DNA of 64,000 nt from the NCBI GenBank assembly GCA_019915015.1, contig JAHBBC010000053.1, positions 1 through 64,000 of the forward strand, written 5' to 3'. A model generated the notes under the pieces. It ran no database searches, was not told the DNA's origin, and saw only the letters and a list, made by a program, of their open reading frames with translations. The DNA is from Auriscalpium vulgare (taxonomy: Eukaryota > Basidiomycota > Agaricomycetes > Russulales > Auriscalpiaceae). How positions within the stretch are numbered: the first letter of the stretch is position 1; every line of letters begins with the position of its first letter. Below, one piece after another: positions 20,770-31,125 of the stretch. Made by a program: the position numbers and the translations under genes.

Positions 20770-22430
20770 CTACGTGATTGACTCAGCCAACCGAATGATC
20801 AATGGACGTGTGAGAGGCAAGACCGGAAGGCGCCCCCGCTGTGCATGATAGAGGCAACAGTACTTTTTGTACATGTCGCGCTCGTAATTCAAGAAGCTTT
20901 CCTCAGAGTTAGAGTGCCCAGTATGAAACAGCTCTAGCTTCATGCTCGGCCAACTGTGCGCAAGGCTTGCGAAGCGTGCTACGCCGGTTCTTCGCCTTGT
21001 CCAGTCTGTGGAGACAAGCCAGTCCAATGCTGCGGGATCTGTGCCAACATGCAGGCCTCCTTGTAAACTCCACACCTGCATCCACGCATTGACTTGGTCC
21101 AGTCGTAGGTCGAGCTCCCTTCCAGAATCTTCATGCGCCTCAGCTTTGTGCACGTCATCCATTGCTGCCTGGTCAAACCATATAAGGTCCATGCGAAAGT
21201 GCATCATGGAAAAACTCCCACACCACCTCATCCCACAGCACCTTGTCTGTCTCTACCCGCACACGCTTGACTGCTTGGTTCCGCCATGTTGGCCAAGGCT
21301 GCAAGTGTGGTTCGTACGGCGGAACACCATACTTGACATTGAAATGCACCGCAATATCAATATGTTCGCTAAGACACCGCGCCTTCCAGGCAAGAGACCG
21401 TTTAAAAGATGTCACGGTTGCATTCAAGGTTTTTCCTGCTTGTCGTTTGCCGGTGACGGTAGGGGAATGAGGAGACTTAGGCAGTAGAGCAATGTCGACC
21501 TCCGCAGACCTGATTTTTGCTCCATCCGGAGTCTGAAAGGCGTAGTAGTGGCCCTCAAGGGCAATCCGCCAGCCACTTGTGTTGAGAAGAATGGGGATAT
21601 CCGCGTCGCCATCTTGAGCAAACACAGCGCTATTGTACCTTTTAGACCTTATATGCTCCCAATTAGATGCTGTTGCTTTCTTGACTGTGCGGGTTGCGAA
21701 TTAATTGGATTCAAATGAGACACCAATAAGTGCACAATGATAGGAGGGGTAACCTAATATAATGCTAAGCCACATTAGGAGAGGTTATAAGACCTATCTG
21801 GGACCTTATTGATAGGGAGTAGGTTCCCAGATGTAGGTGCCGTTGATTTTTTCCTGGTGATTCTGTCAGATTGGAATGCATCTCGCAGTGCAAGAGGACT
21901 TATGGCCAGTCCATATGGAATCAAGAGAATGGTACCGACAGCAACCAACTTGAGACTTGCTTTGGAAGACACACTGCGCTAGAGATAATTTCAGTAGACA
22001 CATACCAGGATAGCGCTACCACCTGTCTCGCTTGCAGTATTTGTGGCTCTTGCAGCCTTCGTCTCCTTCACCGATGCCCTTCCCTTTCCCTTCCCCTGCC
22101 CCTTTCCTCCCCAAAAGCCTGCATTCGCCTCAACAACAGCATTGGTATGTGAGACACGGGCTCCCGAGCTAGATTGGCTCTGAGCTGTAGCGACTTGATA
22201 GGCAGTAGCCGACGACGAAGGTTCAGCTGCACCACCTACATATAGAGCAGCTAGGACAGTGGTCAAAGCCTGCGACTGTGGAACAGATGAAGCAATGGGG
22301 TTAATAGGTGGGGGATCTGAAGTGATAGTGGTGAATATGGCAGAGGGATGGAAGTTGTGAGGATGCTTGCAGTCAGTGCAGAGTTGCTTAGATGCTGGCT
22401 CAAAGGCTAGGCATCCACAGGTGTAGGCCT
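20770..22430 (-). pseudogene. Spliced hypothetical gene, function unknown
   Basis: Minus-strand coding pieces: 22430-22020, with a Cys motif (CGCLAF, then CTDCKHPHNFHPSAIF) and a Ser/Gly/Lys-rich tail (GGKGQGKGKGRASVKE); about 21973-21800, with KASLKLVAVGTILLIPYGL and SDRITRKKSTAPTSGNL; and 21684-20770, with VKKATASNWEHIRSKRYN, TSGWRIALEGHYYAFQTPDG, WRNQAVKRVRVETDKVLW. Introns are likely between them (acceptor CGCACAG at 21685). A one-base slip near 21190 splits the last exon, and the second half reads WFDQAAMDDVHKAEAHEDSG to LAESIT-stop. The frames are long and non-repetitive, so this was a real protein. I do not recognise it; its setting suggests a transposon passenger, but that is a guess. 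Confidence 0.4.
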
Positions 22431-23066
22431 GACTAAGCTGCTCTCAAAATGTGTAGCCAGCTTGAGACATAGCAGTGAAGGAAACAGAAGATAAGAGACA
22501 GGGAGAGAGGAGTAGGCAGCCAACACAGCACGAGCAATGACAAAGAACTACACGAGGCAAGCAGAGCATAGATCTCAGATCTGTGATTCGCACAGGGTGC
22601 CAAAGTATCGAACAAAGTATCTAAGCATTAATATGAAGCTGGTTTAGGAGAGATATAGCTTGGCACCAGTATACTGCTCTGAGATACCAGATGTCTGTGG
22701 AAAGTGGAATGTGGTATACCCTACCAGCCTTTCTGACCTTGATCTCCTTGTCAGCTGGGTAGCCTCCACCATCGCCATGCAGATCTCACTCTTGCTATGT
22801 CAGCATCATATCAGGAGGTATAATATGAAGCCACCCAGCCTCCTGCAGTGCCTGCCAAAAAATGACTTCCTGGTCTGCGGTAAAGGGATTGCGGTTATCA
22901 GCTTGTGCTTTTTCCCCTTGTCTGGCTTTTCAGAACGCTGCATGGCTCCAGGCTGGGACTTGAGTTGTTGTGATCAGAGATGATGAGGGTAGAAGACAAC
23001 AGCAAAGGCAAAAACTTCCTGGGTAGCACTGTGGGAAACTCACATTGCCATCGTGCATTAGGGGTG
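22431..23066. other. No assignable gene
   Basis: Minus-strand fragments such as DQEVIFWQALQEAGWLHIIP (about 22880-22820) look coding but do not extend. They could be an upstream exon of the hypothetical gene at 20770-22430. Confidence 0.3.
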
Positions 23067-23195
23067 TTTAGAGTAGTCGATTACAACGTGATTCTGCTGT
23101 TGATAAGTAGATTCTGTGCTTCATTTTGGCCAGTGTAATTGTGAGAGAATTGTGTACGCTCTGAGCTCCCCGTTTCTGAGACATGTCGCAGGACA
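23067..23195. repeat. Orphan copy of the PIF/Harbinger terminal repeat
   Basis: Starts TTAGGGGTGTTTAGAGTAG and shares CGTGATTCTGCTGT and GAGCTCCCCGTTTCTGAG with the reverse complement of 30995-31125. No matching right end was found, so it is a truncated or internally deleted relative. Confidence 0.75.
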
Positions 23196-24557
23196 ATTGT
23201 TTGATACATTAACCGAGTTCTGGCCACAGGAAGGCTCTAGGTGGGCCAACTTGGGTGAGCCATATCTTTTTTTCCTGATTGTCAAAGTGGCTAAAACTCT
23301 CCCAGCCTTTCCTCTTGGCTCCCCTGAGCACATCTACAGTGTTTTTTGCGCTGTTGGGAGCGGCCTGTAGTTGCCTGGAGGGTCGACATATGGAGACTAG
23401 GGTGAGGAGGAGAGGGTGGCTGTGGTGCGTCCCCCTGATGCCCGTAGCTCTTTTTTTTTTTTACTAGCACGTTGGCCTTACTAATTTGCGTCATTTTCAC
23501 TTAGAATCACAATTTTCACGTGCCTCCTCCCTCCACTGTAAAGTGGATACTTCCAGGCTGCAATGTGAGTGGGACACATGCTGCAGCACCTCACCATTGT
23601 TCATGATTGACCAGGCAGCTTCACTTATGGACATGCATCGTCCAAAACAAGGCCGATTGGTGTTCCTACTTCCCTCGCTGTGGCCTTCCTGTAGGCAGGA
23701 AGGACCACAGCTGCAGGTGAGCCCCCCTTTTCTTGATACCAACCGGCTCTTCTGATCCTTTTTTCTATGTGCATACGCTTTGTACGCTTCCCTAAGCATG
23801 GGCGTGCCATTCTCTTGCTCATATTTGCCCTGGGGAGTCTTCACTTTTGCAAGCATCACTGAAAAGGTGGGTATATCATAGAATATTCATTTCCTGACTT
23901 ATTTCTTTTAATTTTCACAGGTTTCTGCGCAACACCGGCATACACACGGTGCAGTTGGCCGCACCATTACAAGTGCTCGTGTTGCAGAGCTATCGCTCCA
24001 GAGCTATGGGCAACTGAGTGTGGGAAAACGCAGGTTAGTAGCATCAGTTATGCGTATATTGAAGAATGAACGGCACCAATCAACGTGTATTAATTGTACG
24101 AATTCAGTGCACCTGCCCCATCACAACTGGGGTCGGAACAACCTCCTGTTCCTCGAGTCTTCTGCTCTCAAGGCCAGCAACCCGTATCCCGGTGAGTTCT
24201 GGGCTGTTTGCCACACAATCTTGGGTGTGTTTGCATGTGATTGATGCCCCCAACCCAGCGCACCATTCAGCACAGTTATTGGGGCTGTGCCGGGCTTGCA
24301 ATAGCAATATCTGTGTTGATCTGAGCTGCCACAGGGCTTCCTGGTCTTCCCAGGTGGCCACAAAGCATGGACAAAGCATGTATTACATTGAAATGGACTG
24401 AAATAGACTAAATACATTGCATTAGGGCCCCCGAATGACAATTGAGAGAGGAGTAAAAAGTCCCTCGGCATTCTGTCCCAAGTGACAAAAGTCTCTCGGG
24501 ATCGCAGAATCTCTCGGATCAGCCCAAGAACATATCTCTCAGCTTTTCCTGAAAGTC
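23196..24557. other. No assignable gene
   Basis: Only scattered frames. A minus-strand frame at 23497-23859 (MLREAYKAYAHRKKDQKSR) looks partly coding but is unrecognised. An (A/T) run lies at 23451-23462. Confidence 0.35.
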
Positions 24558-24615
24558 TCTTGGGAAATCAAAAAGTCTCTTGTGAATGACATTTCACCAC
24601 ACAGATATATACTTA
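24558..24615 (+). repeat. Direct repeat outside the Harbinger unit, left copy
   Basis: AAATCAAAAAGTCTCTT, then CACCAC and ATATATA boxes, recur in the same orientation at 31474-31530, just beyond the other end of the Harbinger unit. Several AGTCTCTCGG-type boxes lie just upstream (24450-24550). Confidence 0.65.
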
Positions 24616-24731
24616 TATGATCTGTCTATTTACTTTAGCAGCCCAGAGGGACTGCGAGCTGGAAGATGCACCGCCGTGCAAGACTGCACTTTGGGTGTGT
24701 GGGAGAGTTACATTTTGGAGTTTGAAATGAT

Positions 24732-24775
24732 AGGGGTGTTCAGAGTACCCGATTATGACGCGATTATGATAGTAG
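24732..24775 (+). repeat. Left terminal inverted repeat of the Harbinger unit
   Basis: AGGGGTGTTCAGAGTAC is perfect against the right end. The next 25 bp match partly (GATT, ACGCGATT). Confidence 0.85.
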
Positions 24776-25041
24776 ATTGTGAATTCGATTTTGATCCCAG
24801 GAAATCGTGTGAACTGAGTTTCAAGCGTGAATCGAGAGTCGGAGCAGCTTCGACTCCAGACTCGAAGCTCGCCCTTGATTCCAATGAAACGGGTTCTGTG
24901 TCTTAGCTACACCATTGATTTAGCCCACATAACATACTTATTTGTTCAAAATTAAACGCATAATTTACTAATGGCACTTTGGTCCGTATACCGCCGTGAA
25001 AATTTCCACTTTCCCTCCTCCTCACGACCCACCATCCCACT

Positions 25042-26614
25042 ATGGCCTATACAAAATCTAACAGAAGGGAAAAGACCAAGACCCTGACAGGCAAGACGGC
25101 AAAGACAGCAAAGACGCCCGTAAAGGTTGCCCAAAGTGCTGCGAAGAAGCTCACCATTGAGTAAGTACGTCTTCTTCACGAGCGCCCGGCTATACTAACC
25201 GTCATCTACGCAGATGGACCTCCGAGCTGTCGGCTGCGTTGATCAGTGCCATCACTGACGACCGCATGATCAAGAATGGCCTGTTCCCGTCGCCGGGCGC
25301 GCATGCCTCGACTGCTGGCGGCGGTGGAAAAAAGAAGACAGACTTCTATTGGTTGTTGTGTGTCACCTTGTTCACCGATGACGCAACGTACGGCGCCGCC
25401 CTTGCGGAGGCAAAGACCCCAAAGGAGAAGGGCCCTTGGAACGACAAGATCAAAAATAGACTTGCTGCGTACGTTGTCGCCGCTGTTCCCGAAATGCGCG
25501 TGATGCTGCAGCTAACATGTTACCACAATGCAGGATGGTGAAGTTGACTCGGGGCTATATGGTAGAGATGGGGGAGACGGGTGCTGGAATCACCCGTGCA
25601 GATGAGATCAATATGAGCCTCGACAACGCGTTCACGAATAAATGGAGTACGTACGGCACTTACGGCACTTCAGTGGCATCTAGTTGCAATACCAATGCTC
25701 ACGACGCGGCCCGCAGCTGCAATTGAAAAAGCCTGTCCTTGGTTCTTCAAGATGCGCGCGTTCATTGCAGAGCGCCCAAATGTCGTCACAGTTGGCCTTG
25801 GTAACAGCGATACCGGCTTTGACACAGATGTACTCATGGGAGATGGTTGGGGCAACGGAGTTGACAAGGGTGACGGAGGTGATGCGGGCGATGAGGAGGG
25901 TCAGGAAAATGCCCTGCCAATGCAAAATGAGGTATGAGATGGCAACTCCGACTCATGTCACATCACAGGTTGGGCTTACTATGAATTTAGGATGACAACG
26001 CTAGTCTTGTCGACAACGCAAGGGCGGATGACAGCACGTCAGACCACGGCGACGAAGAGGAAGAAGGTGATGACACACCTGCGCCCGTGAAGACGCTTAC
26101 TCGAGCCAGTACTGCCGCAGCCAGCTTGCCGAAGTCGTCCGCAAAGAAGGTTAAGCTACCTGAGAAGAAGAAGACTAAAATGGGTGAGTTTGCGGAGGTG
26201 GCGAAGGCGGAGGAGGTAACACTCCAGCGGCAGCTTGAGCTTGCGGCAGCAAAGACTGCGCACAGCCGGGTTATTGCTGAGACGAAGATGAAGCTCGCAA
26301 AGGAGAAGATGGCCATGAAGATGACCTTGCGCCAGGAAAAACTTCGTATGAAGGAAAGGATGGCTACGCTCAAGATGCAGCAGGACCATGCCGAGAAGAT
26401 GCAGCAGCTCAAGAATGTGTCGTCTTCCGGCTGGCCCTCTTACTCCTCGGCCACTGCCGGGCCGTCAACTGCAACCGCCTCTGGCTCATCAACCCCGCAT
26501 CTGCCTGCAGATGACTCGCTTTGGGAATTTGCAGAGTATGGGGCAGTAGGCATGGATCTAGGGATGGTAGGCCTCAATGATATAGCGAATGCGGACAACA
26601 AGGCGGGCATGTAG
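25042..26614 (+). CDS. Harbinger partner protein (Myb/SANT-like DNA-binding candidate), five exons, intact
   Basis: Exons 25042-25160, 25214-25468, 25534-25646, 25717-25931, 25991-26614; introns of 53, 65, 70 and 59 nt with GTAAGT, GTACGT, GTACGT, GTATGA donors and CAG/TAG acceptors. The coding length is 1326 nt (441 residues) with no stop. N-terminus basic (TKSNRREKTKTLTGKTAKTA). Residues about 38-160 start IEWTSELSAALISAITDD with KKTDFYWLLCVTLF, resembling the Trp-spaced Myb/SANT-like domains of Harbinger accessory proteins. An acidic Gly/Asp-rich middle (DKGDGGDAGDEEG) and a long Lys/Met/Glu coiled-coil stretch (KMKLAKEKMAMKM) follow. In PIF/Harbinger elements such a partner brings the transposase to the nucleus and the DNA ends. 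The domain call is by pattern, not search. Confidence 0.8.
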
Positions 26615-27453
26615 TGGTGTGGTGACTCAATCGATACTTGCTTGCATCCTTCGCGCAATTCTCAGAACAATGATATCAATGTGCATTCAACCATATAGAT
26701 ACACACAACTACATCTACGTAGCTGGCGGGAGGATGTGTGAGGTACAGTGTCATCAGTGGATCATGCGCCCGGTGTCCGCAGTAGGCTGTGTGCAGAGTC
26801 GGAGTCATGACATTGCATGCGCAATTGTGAGCGCGTCGATTGTGTGCACACATGCACGGTCGTGCGTGCACGGATGTGTGCACGGTGTTGTCCGGTTGTG
26901 CGTGGTGTTGCCATCGTGTGTCGGGTTTGCCGAGTCGGCGGTGAGTCGTGTCGAGGAGGTGCCATGTCGGCGGTGATTCGTCCGGAGTCGGGTGTGTGTG
27001 TTGTTGGATGTCCATGACGGGCTATGCATGTGGTGTTGGCGCCCGTGTGCGTGGATGGTGCGGATTGTCAGGAGTGGTGCGATAGCAACCTGCTGTTTGC
27101 TCACCAGTCTCCAAGCCTCAATGTGTATCCTCCTTGACCTGCTGCTCTTGCCTATTGTCTGTTCTGACCATCGTCTCTTGGGGTCTTGTGTGGTGGTGCA
27201 CTTGGAGGGAACATGGCTGTGAGGTGAAGAGAATGCGCAGAGCGCAGACACAACACAATGATGTCACATGTGTCACACTGTGGCTGCATTCTGCACGCTC
27301 TATTTCACCCAGGCCGGGGCACCTACGACTAAGGTCTGAGAAGTGGGGCATGTGTAGATAGCACTTGAAATCTTATCATGAGCAAAAGAAACCATCCCAA
27401 AAGCTGTGACTTTGTTATGTGTATGCAATATATGTGAATTCACATGACGTATG
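26615..27453. other. Convergent intergenic region, no gene
   Basis: GT/TG-rich sequence (26720-27060 has many GTGTGTGC runs) between the ends of the two Harbinger genes. No gene is seen. Confidence 0.6.
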
Positions 27454-27550
27454 CGTGGCTGTGCAAAATAAGCGCTGGGAGATATAACTTGGGAGCGCAT
27501 CACATGCACGCACAAGAATTATCTCCCAGCGCTTATTTTGTGCAGCCACG
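27454..27550. repeat. 97-bp hairpin (31-bp inverted arms)
   Basis: Arm 27454-27484 (CGTGGCTG...GGGAGATA) pairs with 27520-27550, 29 of 31 positions, with a 35-nt loop. It sits between the 3' ends of the two convergent genes, 48 bp after the transposase stop. It could be a small MITE, a processed hairpin or a two-way 3'-end signal. Confidence 0.92.
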
Positions 27551-27597
27551 GTGCACGCTTAGATGATGAACAGAAATCATATGATAACATCCAAAGG

Positions 27598-30500
27598 CTA
27601 TAAATCCAACTCGGACTCAGAGTCACTACCACCACTACCCTTGCGTTGAGCCTCCATAGCCCGAAACAACTCCTCCTTCAAATGAGTCCTAAACTGCTTC
27701 GCAGCGCGGAGGTCACGAGCGCCGCCTCGACGACGACGAACTACTGGTGTGGGTTGTTCATCTTCCGAGCTGCTGGATGTTGACAGCCCTTCTTCGACAA
27801 AAGGATCGGCACAGTCGCATCGTAAGAGGCAGTCTCCTTTGCTTCGCACTGCATTGCGAATGCGTTGATGGGCGTCCAACTGGTAGTGAGGCGGATATAT
27901 ATTGATGTCCAATTCTCAGAGCGCAGTAGTGAACGTATCGAGTTGAGGGAGTGCAGTCAGGGTCCCGAGACTACGCACGGCAAATCCTGCTCGGAGTACG
28001 AGTGGGACACAGTGACTAGGACTTGGATCGGAGGACGTGAGAGGGAGGACGTGAGAGGCTGGGGGAGAGGACGATAGTGCGAGAGCTAGACACGGCACGG
28101 ATCACCGAAATGATACAGTGCTGGAGACGCAACGGGCGAGCTCCCAAGAATGTGTCACGGAAGCTAGGAATGTCGGAGGGGACGCGAGGACTATTTCTAG
28201 AGTTGAAGGGAAATTACGCAGCGGTGGCAATGGTCGGGGGAATATATCGAGGGCGAGAGGGACGAAGTATGAGGCGGTGACGAAGGAACAGAGGGGCGTA
28301 TATAGGCCTGATCTCTGCGTTGAAGGTGCGGGGTGTCGAGGGGGAGAGTAGCGAGGCGTAGGGAGATTTCGAAGGGCGAGAGGGGATTTGTCGAGGGTCG
28401 TGGTATTGGTATTTATATTGATATTGCGGCGTGGTATTGGTGTTGAAGTTTCGTGCGTCTAAGAGCTAGAGCGACGGATTGTGGTGAAGTCAGACCACTT
28501 CAGAAGCTCTTTCGAGATCCTGAGTACGAGGGGGAATAGTAACTTGTTATTCCGTCTGTCTAGCGACTCAGAACTATTTGTACGACAAGCGAGTCAGAAA
28601 TCCGTATCGTACGGACGTGACATAGTGAAGACAAATACGATCCAAAACACGGTAGACGTGGGTCAGATATCACGGGGTGTACAATGTGGACGCGGGGGAG
28701 TGAGTATACGAGGGATGTGGCAAGAGAGGATCGTTGAATTACGGACGGTTTAGGTTTAGTTCCGACTTACGATCACCGCTAGGGGGCGAAGTGCGTATAG
28801 TGCGCTAGCGCTTATATCGTAAGGCGCTGGTGGTGTATCGTAAAGTCGAGCGGGGTATCCGATGTATTCCGAGTGTAAATTGAAGGGAGGGACGTACGAC
28901 GGGCGGTCTTGGCTCGTTGTGTAGCGCTCCTGCCTATCTTGGACGGCTGTGGATTAACGTAGACGGGACCGTATCGTGGATCGAGATGTGGGGAATATCG
29001 AGGAATCGGGGGACGCAGAAGGGAAGTATGATTGACAGCGGCGCATCACGGCGGGGAAGGATTGTGGCGTGTGGCTCGGGGCGCTTGGTGGGGCGTGTAG
29101 GCTATTTCGAGTGCGTTTGGGGCGCTTTCGATAAACGCTGCGGGGTGGTAGTGAAACCTGATGGTGCGGATCGAGGCCGGCAGGCCGAGGTCACGTGATT
29201 TCAGAAGATGCCGAAAATGCCAAAATTCGGGTGTTTCTCCGCTAGACGGCTGGGCAGGCGTATCAAGCGTGGAGGCCAACGCAGGCCGCGACCCAGTACG
29301 TTGCAAACTTGTGTGACCGCTCATCTCGGATGTTGATGCGCAAGCCTTTCAACGACTGGAAGCGGCCCTTGAGGAAGCCGATAGCGTGCTCGGAGCGGAT
29401 GCGGATCATCGAAACATGGTTGTTGAATATTTCGTTCTCTGGCAAGTCACGCTCGGGCTTCTTGTACGGAGCTGTGAGCCAGATCTCAATCTGCGCGATC
29501 TAGTCAGCTTCTTGATACATAGCAAAAGATGAACACGCATTGGGTATGCGGAGTCTCCCCAAACAAATTCCGCCTCGTCTAACAGGTCTTCATGCTCGTT
29601 CGGAAGTCGTGTGTGGTCCCACGCCGTTGCGTCATGTGTGCTGCCTGTAAACCCATAGCCAAAGTCAATAATCCGTAGGTTGGGCATGGATATGATCTAG
29701 TTTCAAGGTGTCAGATGCCAGCCGAAAGAGCCCACGAGAGCGCTCACCTGGATGTTGAGGGAGTAATTGCACTTGCGGTCAAAATAGCTCTCCCCGTACC
29801 AGAATGGACGATCGTAGAGCGGCACAGGTGTCCCGTCCACCATGCACCAGCCGTCGCGCCACACACGGCAGGAATGCTTTTGCACCCACCGCTTTGCCTC
29901 TTCCTTCTCGTCCTCGGTTGGAAAGTGGACAGCATTCTCCATGAACTCGCGTCACAGAATTGCCGTCATGACCCTCCGTGTCGCAAGGGCCACGGTACCA
30001 GTACTGTACCCAGACCAGTTGGCGACACGCAGGTGTCCCAATGTGTTGCCACTGTGGCCAAATCGGAAGAGCGTGATGGCGACCTCGTGTTCAATTGGCA
30101 TCTGCGCATTGAAAGAGTTGTTGGTGAAGACCGCGTCATCCGCGATTTCGGCAACAAGCTTGTCAAATGTCTTCGGTGAGACCCGTAGTTCACGCCGAAA
30201 CAGGTCGGGACGCTCTGTCTTCATAGTTGTCAGAACGTAAGGAAGAAATGGGGGACCGTGTGGTGCATGATCGCGCCCATTCTCATATCGATGTGCATAC
30301 ATCTCCTTGATCAATTTGTGAACGAAGCGGGCGCAGCGCACGGCTGCTGAGGGTTGCATATCTAGGTCATCGTGGTGGTAAGTGCGACAGCTCTTCAACT
30401 ACGATAGCTGGCCACGCACCTGACTCGTCATCCTCGTCGCCACTTCTGTCCTCCTCAACATCCGCTTCATTCCCGGACTGGCTGCCTGATTCCGTGGACT

Positions 30501-30894
30501 CCGTGCCGCTGTCTGAGTCCGAGTCGATGTCCATGAGCTCCGGCATGGTGTCATCAACAAAGATATCGCTCAGCGAGGAGTCGCTGTCTATTGTGTCTGA
30601 TGACTGCGAGCTGTTCGGACTGAGAAGGCTTGACCAGTCTGTGGTCGAGTTTTCGGAGAGGGAGTCTTGCGTGTCATCGGAGTCAAAGGCATCTGATGAG
30701 CTGCTGCTGAACGTCGCAGCAGGGCCCGCAGGGGCAGGGGAAAGAAGTGTATTTGGTGGATATCCCGCCTGCCTGAGCGTCTTCGTAAGGCGCCGCATAC
30801 GGCGCTTGGCTGCAACGGTCCGGATCTTCTGGAACCTTGCATAGCTCTTGAGCAGGTTGGCGGAGCGACGTTGGCGAGGAGTACGGCGGGGCAT
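27598..30894 (-). pseudogene. PIF/Harbinger (HARBI1-like, DDE_Tnp_4) transposase, disrupted
   Basis: Start ATG 30894 (MPRRTPRQRRSANLLKSY). Exon 1 has a basic N-terminus and a Ser/Asp-rich region (DSDDTQDSLSENS). An intron at 30362-30419 joins DDES to MQPSAAVRCARFVHKL. Then RRELRVSPKTFDKLVAEI (helix-turn-helix-like) and ATRRVMTAIL, followed by TGA at 29952-29954 where Arg is expected. Next REFMENAVHFPTEDEK, catalytic MVDGTPVPLYDRPFWYG; intron 29697-29747; GYGFTGSTHDATAW (second Asp), FVWGDSAYP, and SEHAIGFLKGRFQSLKGLR. At YWVAACVGLHA a solo LTR (27866-29265) interrupts. The last part resumes FAMQCE, and after a slip ends DPFVEEGLSTSSSSEDE to stop 27598. Cut-and-paste transposase; now inactive. 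Confidence 0.88.
27866..29265 (-). repeat. Solo LTR (about 1.4 kb, Ty3-like) inside the Harbinger transposase
   Basis: On the minus strand it starts TGATACGCC, the same nine bases as the Ty3 LTR at 10512, and ends GCCCATCA. Both sides carry GCGT (27862-27865 and 29267-29270; one extra A at 29266). Removing it and one GCGT joins VGLHA to FAMQCE in frame. The inside has no coding capacity and is CpG-rich. It is presumably the product of LTR-LTR recombination. Orientation is inferred only from the TGATACGCC start. Confidence 0.75.
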
Positions 30895-31084
30895 GGGGAG
30901 GCTGGACAAGACCACACCAAGTACATATCATAGCCGTGAAGGATCATTTGAACATGAATTTGTATGGACAAAATCGAGCTATAATTGCCATACACCGTGT
31001 AGGAGAAACGGGGAGTTCAGAGTACGAGGCGTTTCTCTCACGATTACACCGACCAACATCGGACGCAGAATCGTTTCAGAACCG

Positions 31085-31125
31085 ACAGCAGAATCGCGTT
31101 GAAATTGAGTACTCTGAACACCCCT
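31085..31125 (-). repeat. Right terminal inverted repeat of the Harbinger unit
   Basis: GTACTCTGAACACCCCT at the tip. A second inverted copy of the GTACTCTGAACTCCCC type lies about 100 bp inside (near 31010), a subterminal repeat that may bind transposase or partner. Confidence 0.85.

Larger units (their letters stand above)
24732..31125. mobile_element. PIF/Harbinger-type DNA transposon with two convergent genes (about 6.4 kb)
   Basis: Ends share AGGGGTGTTCAGAGTAC at the left (24732-24748) and its reverse complement at the right (31109-31125), extending imperfectly to about 40 bp (an ACGCGATT box in both). Inside are a plus-strand DNA-binding-like partner gene and a minus-strand DDE_Tnp_4 (HARBI1-like) transposase. 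This two-gene plan is the known PIF/Harbinger layout. The expected 3-bp target duplication is not evident (ATA left, TAC right, outside GGGG). A solo LTR of 1.4 kb lies within it. Confidence 0.85.
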
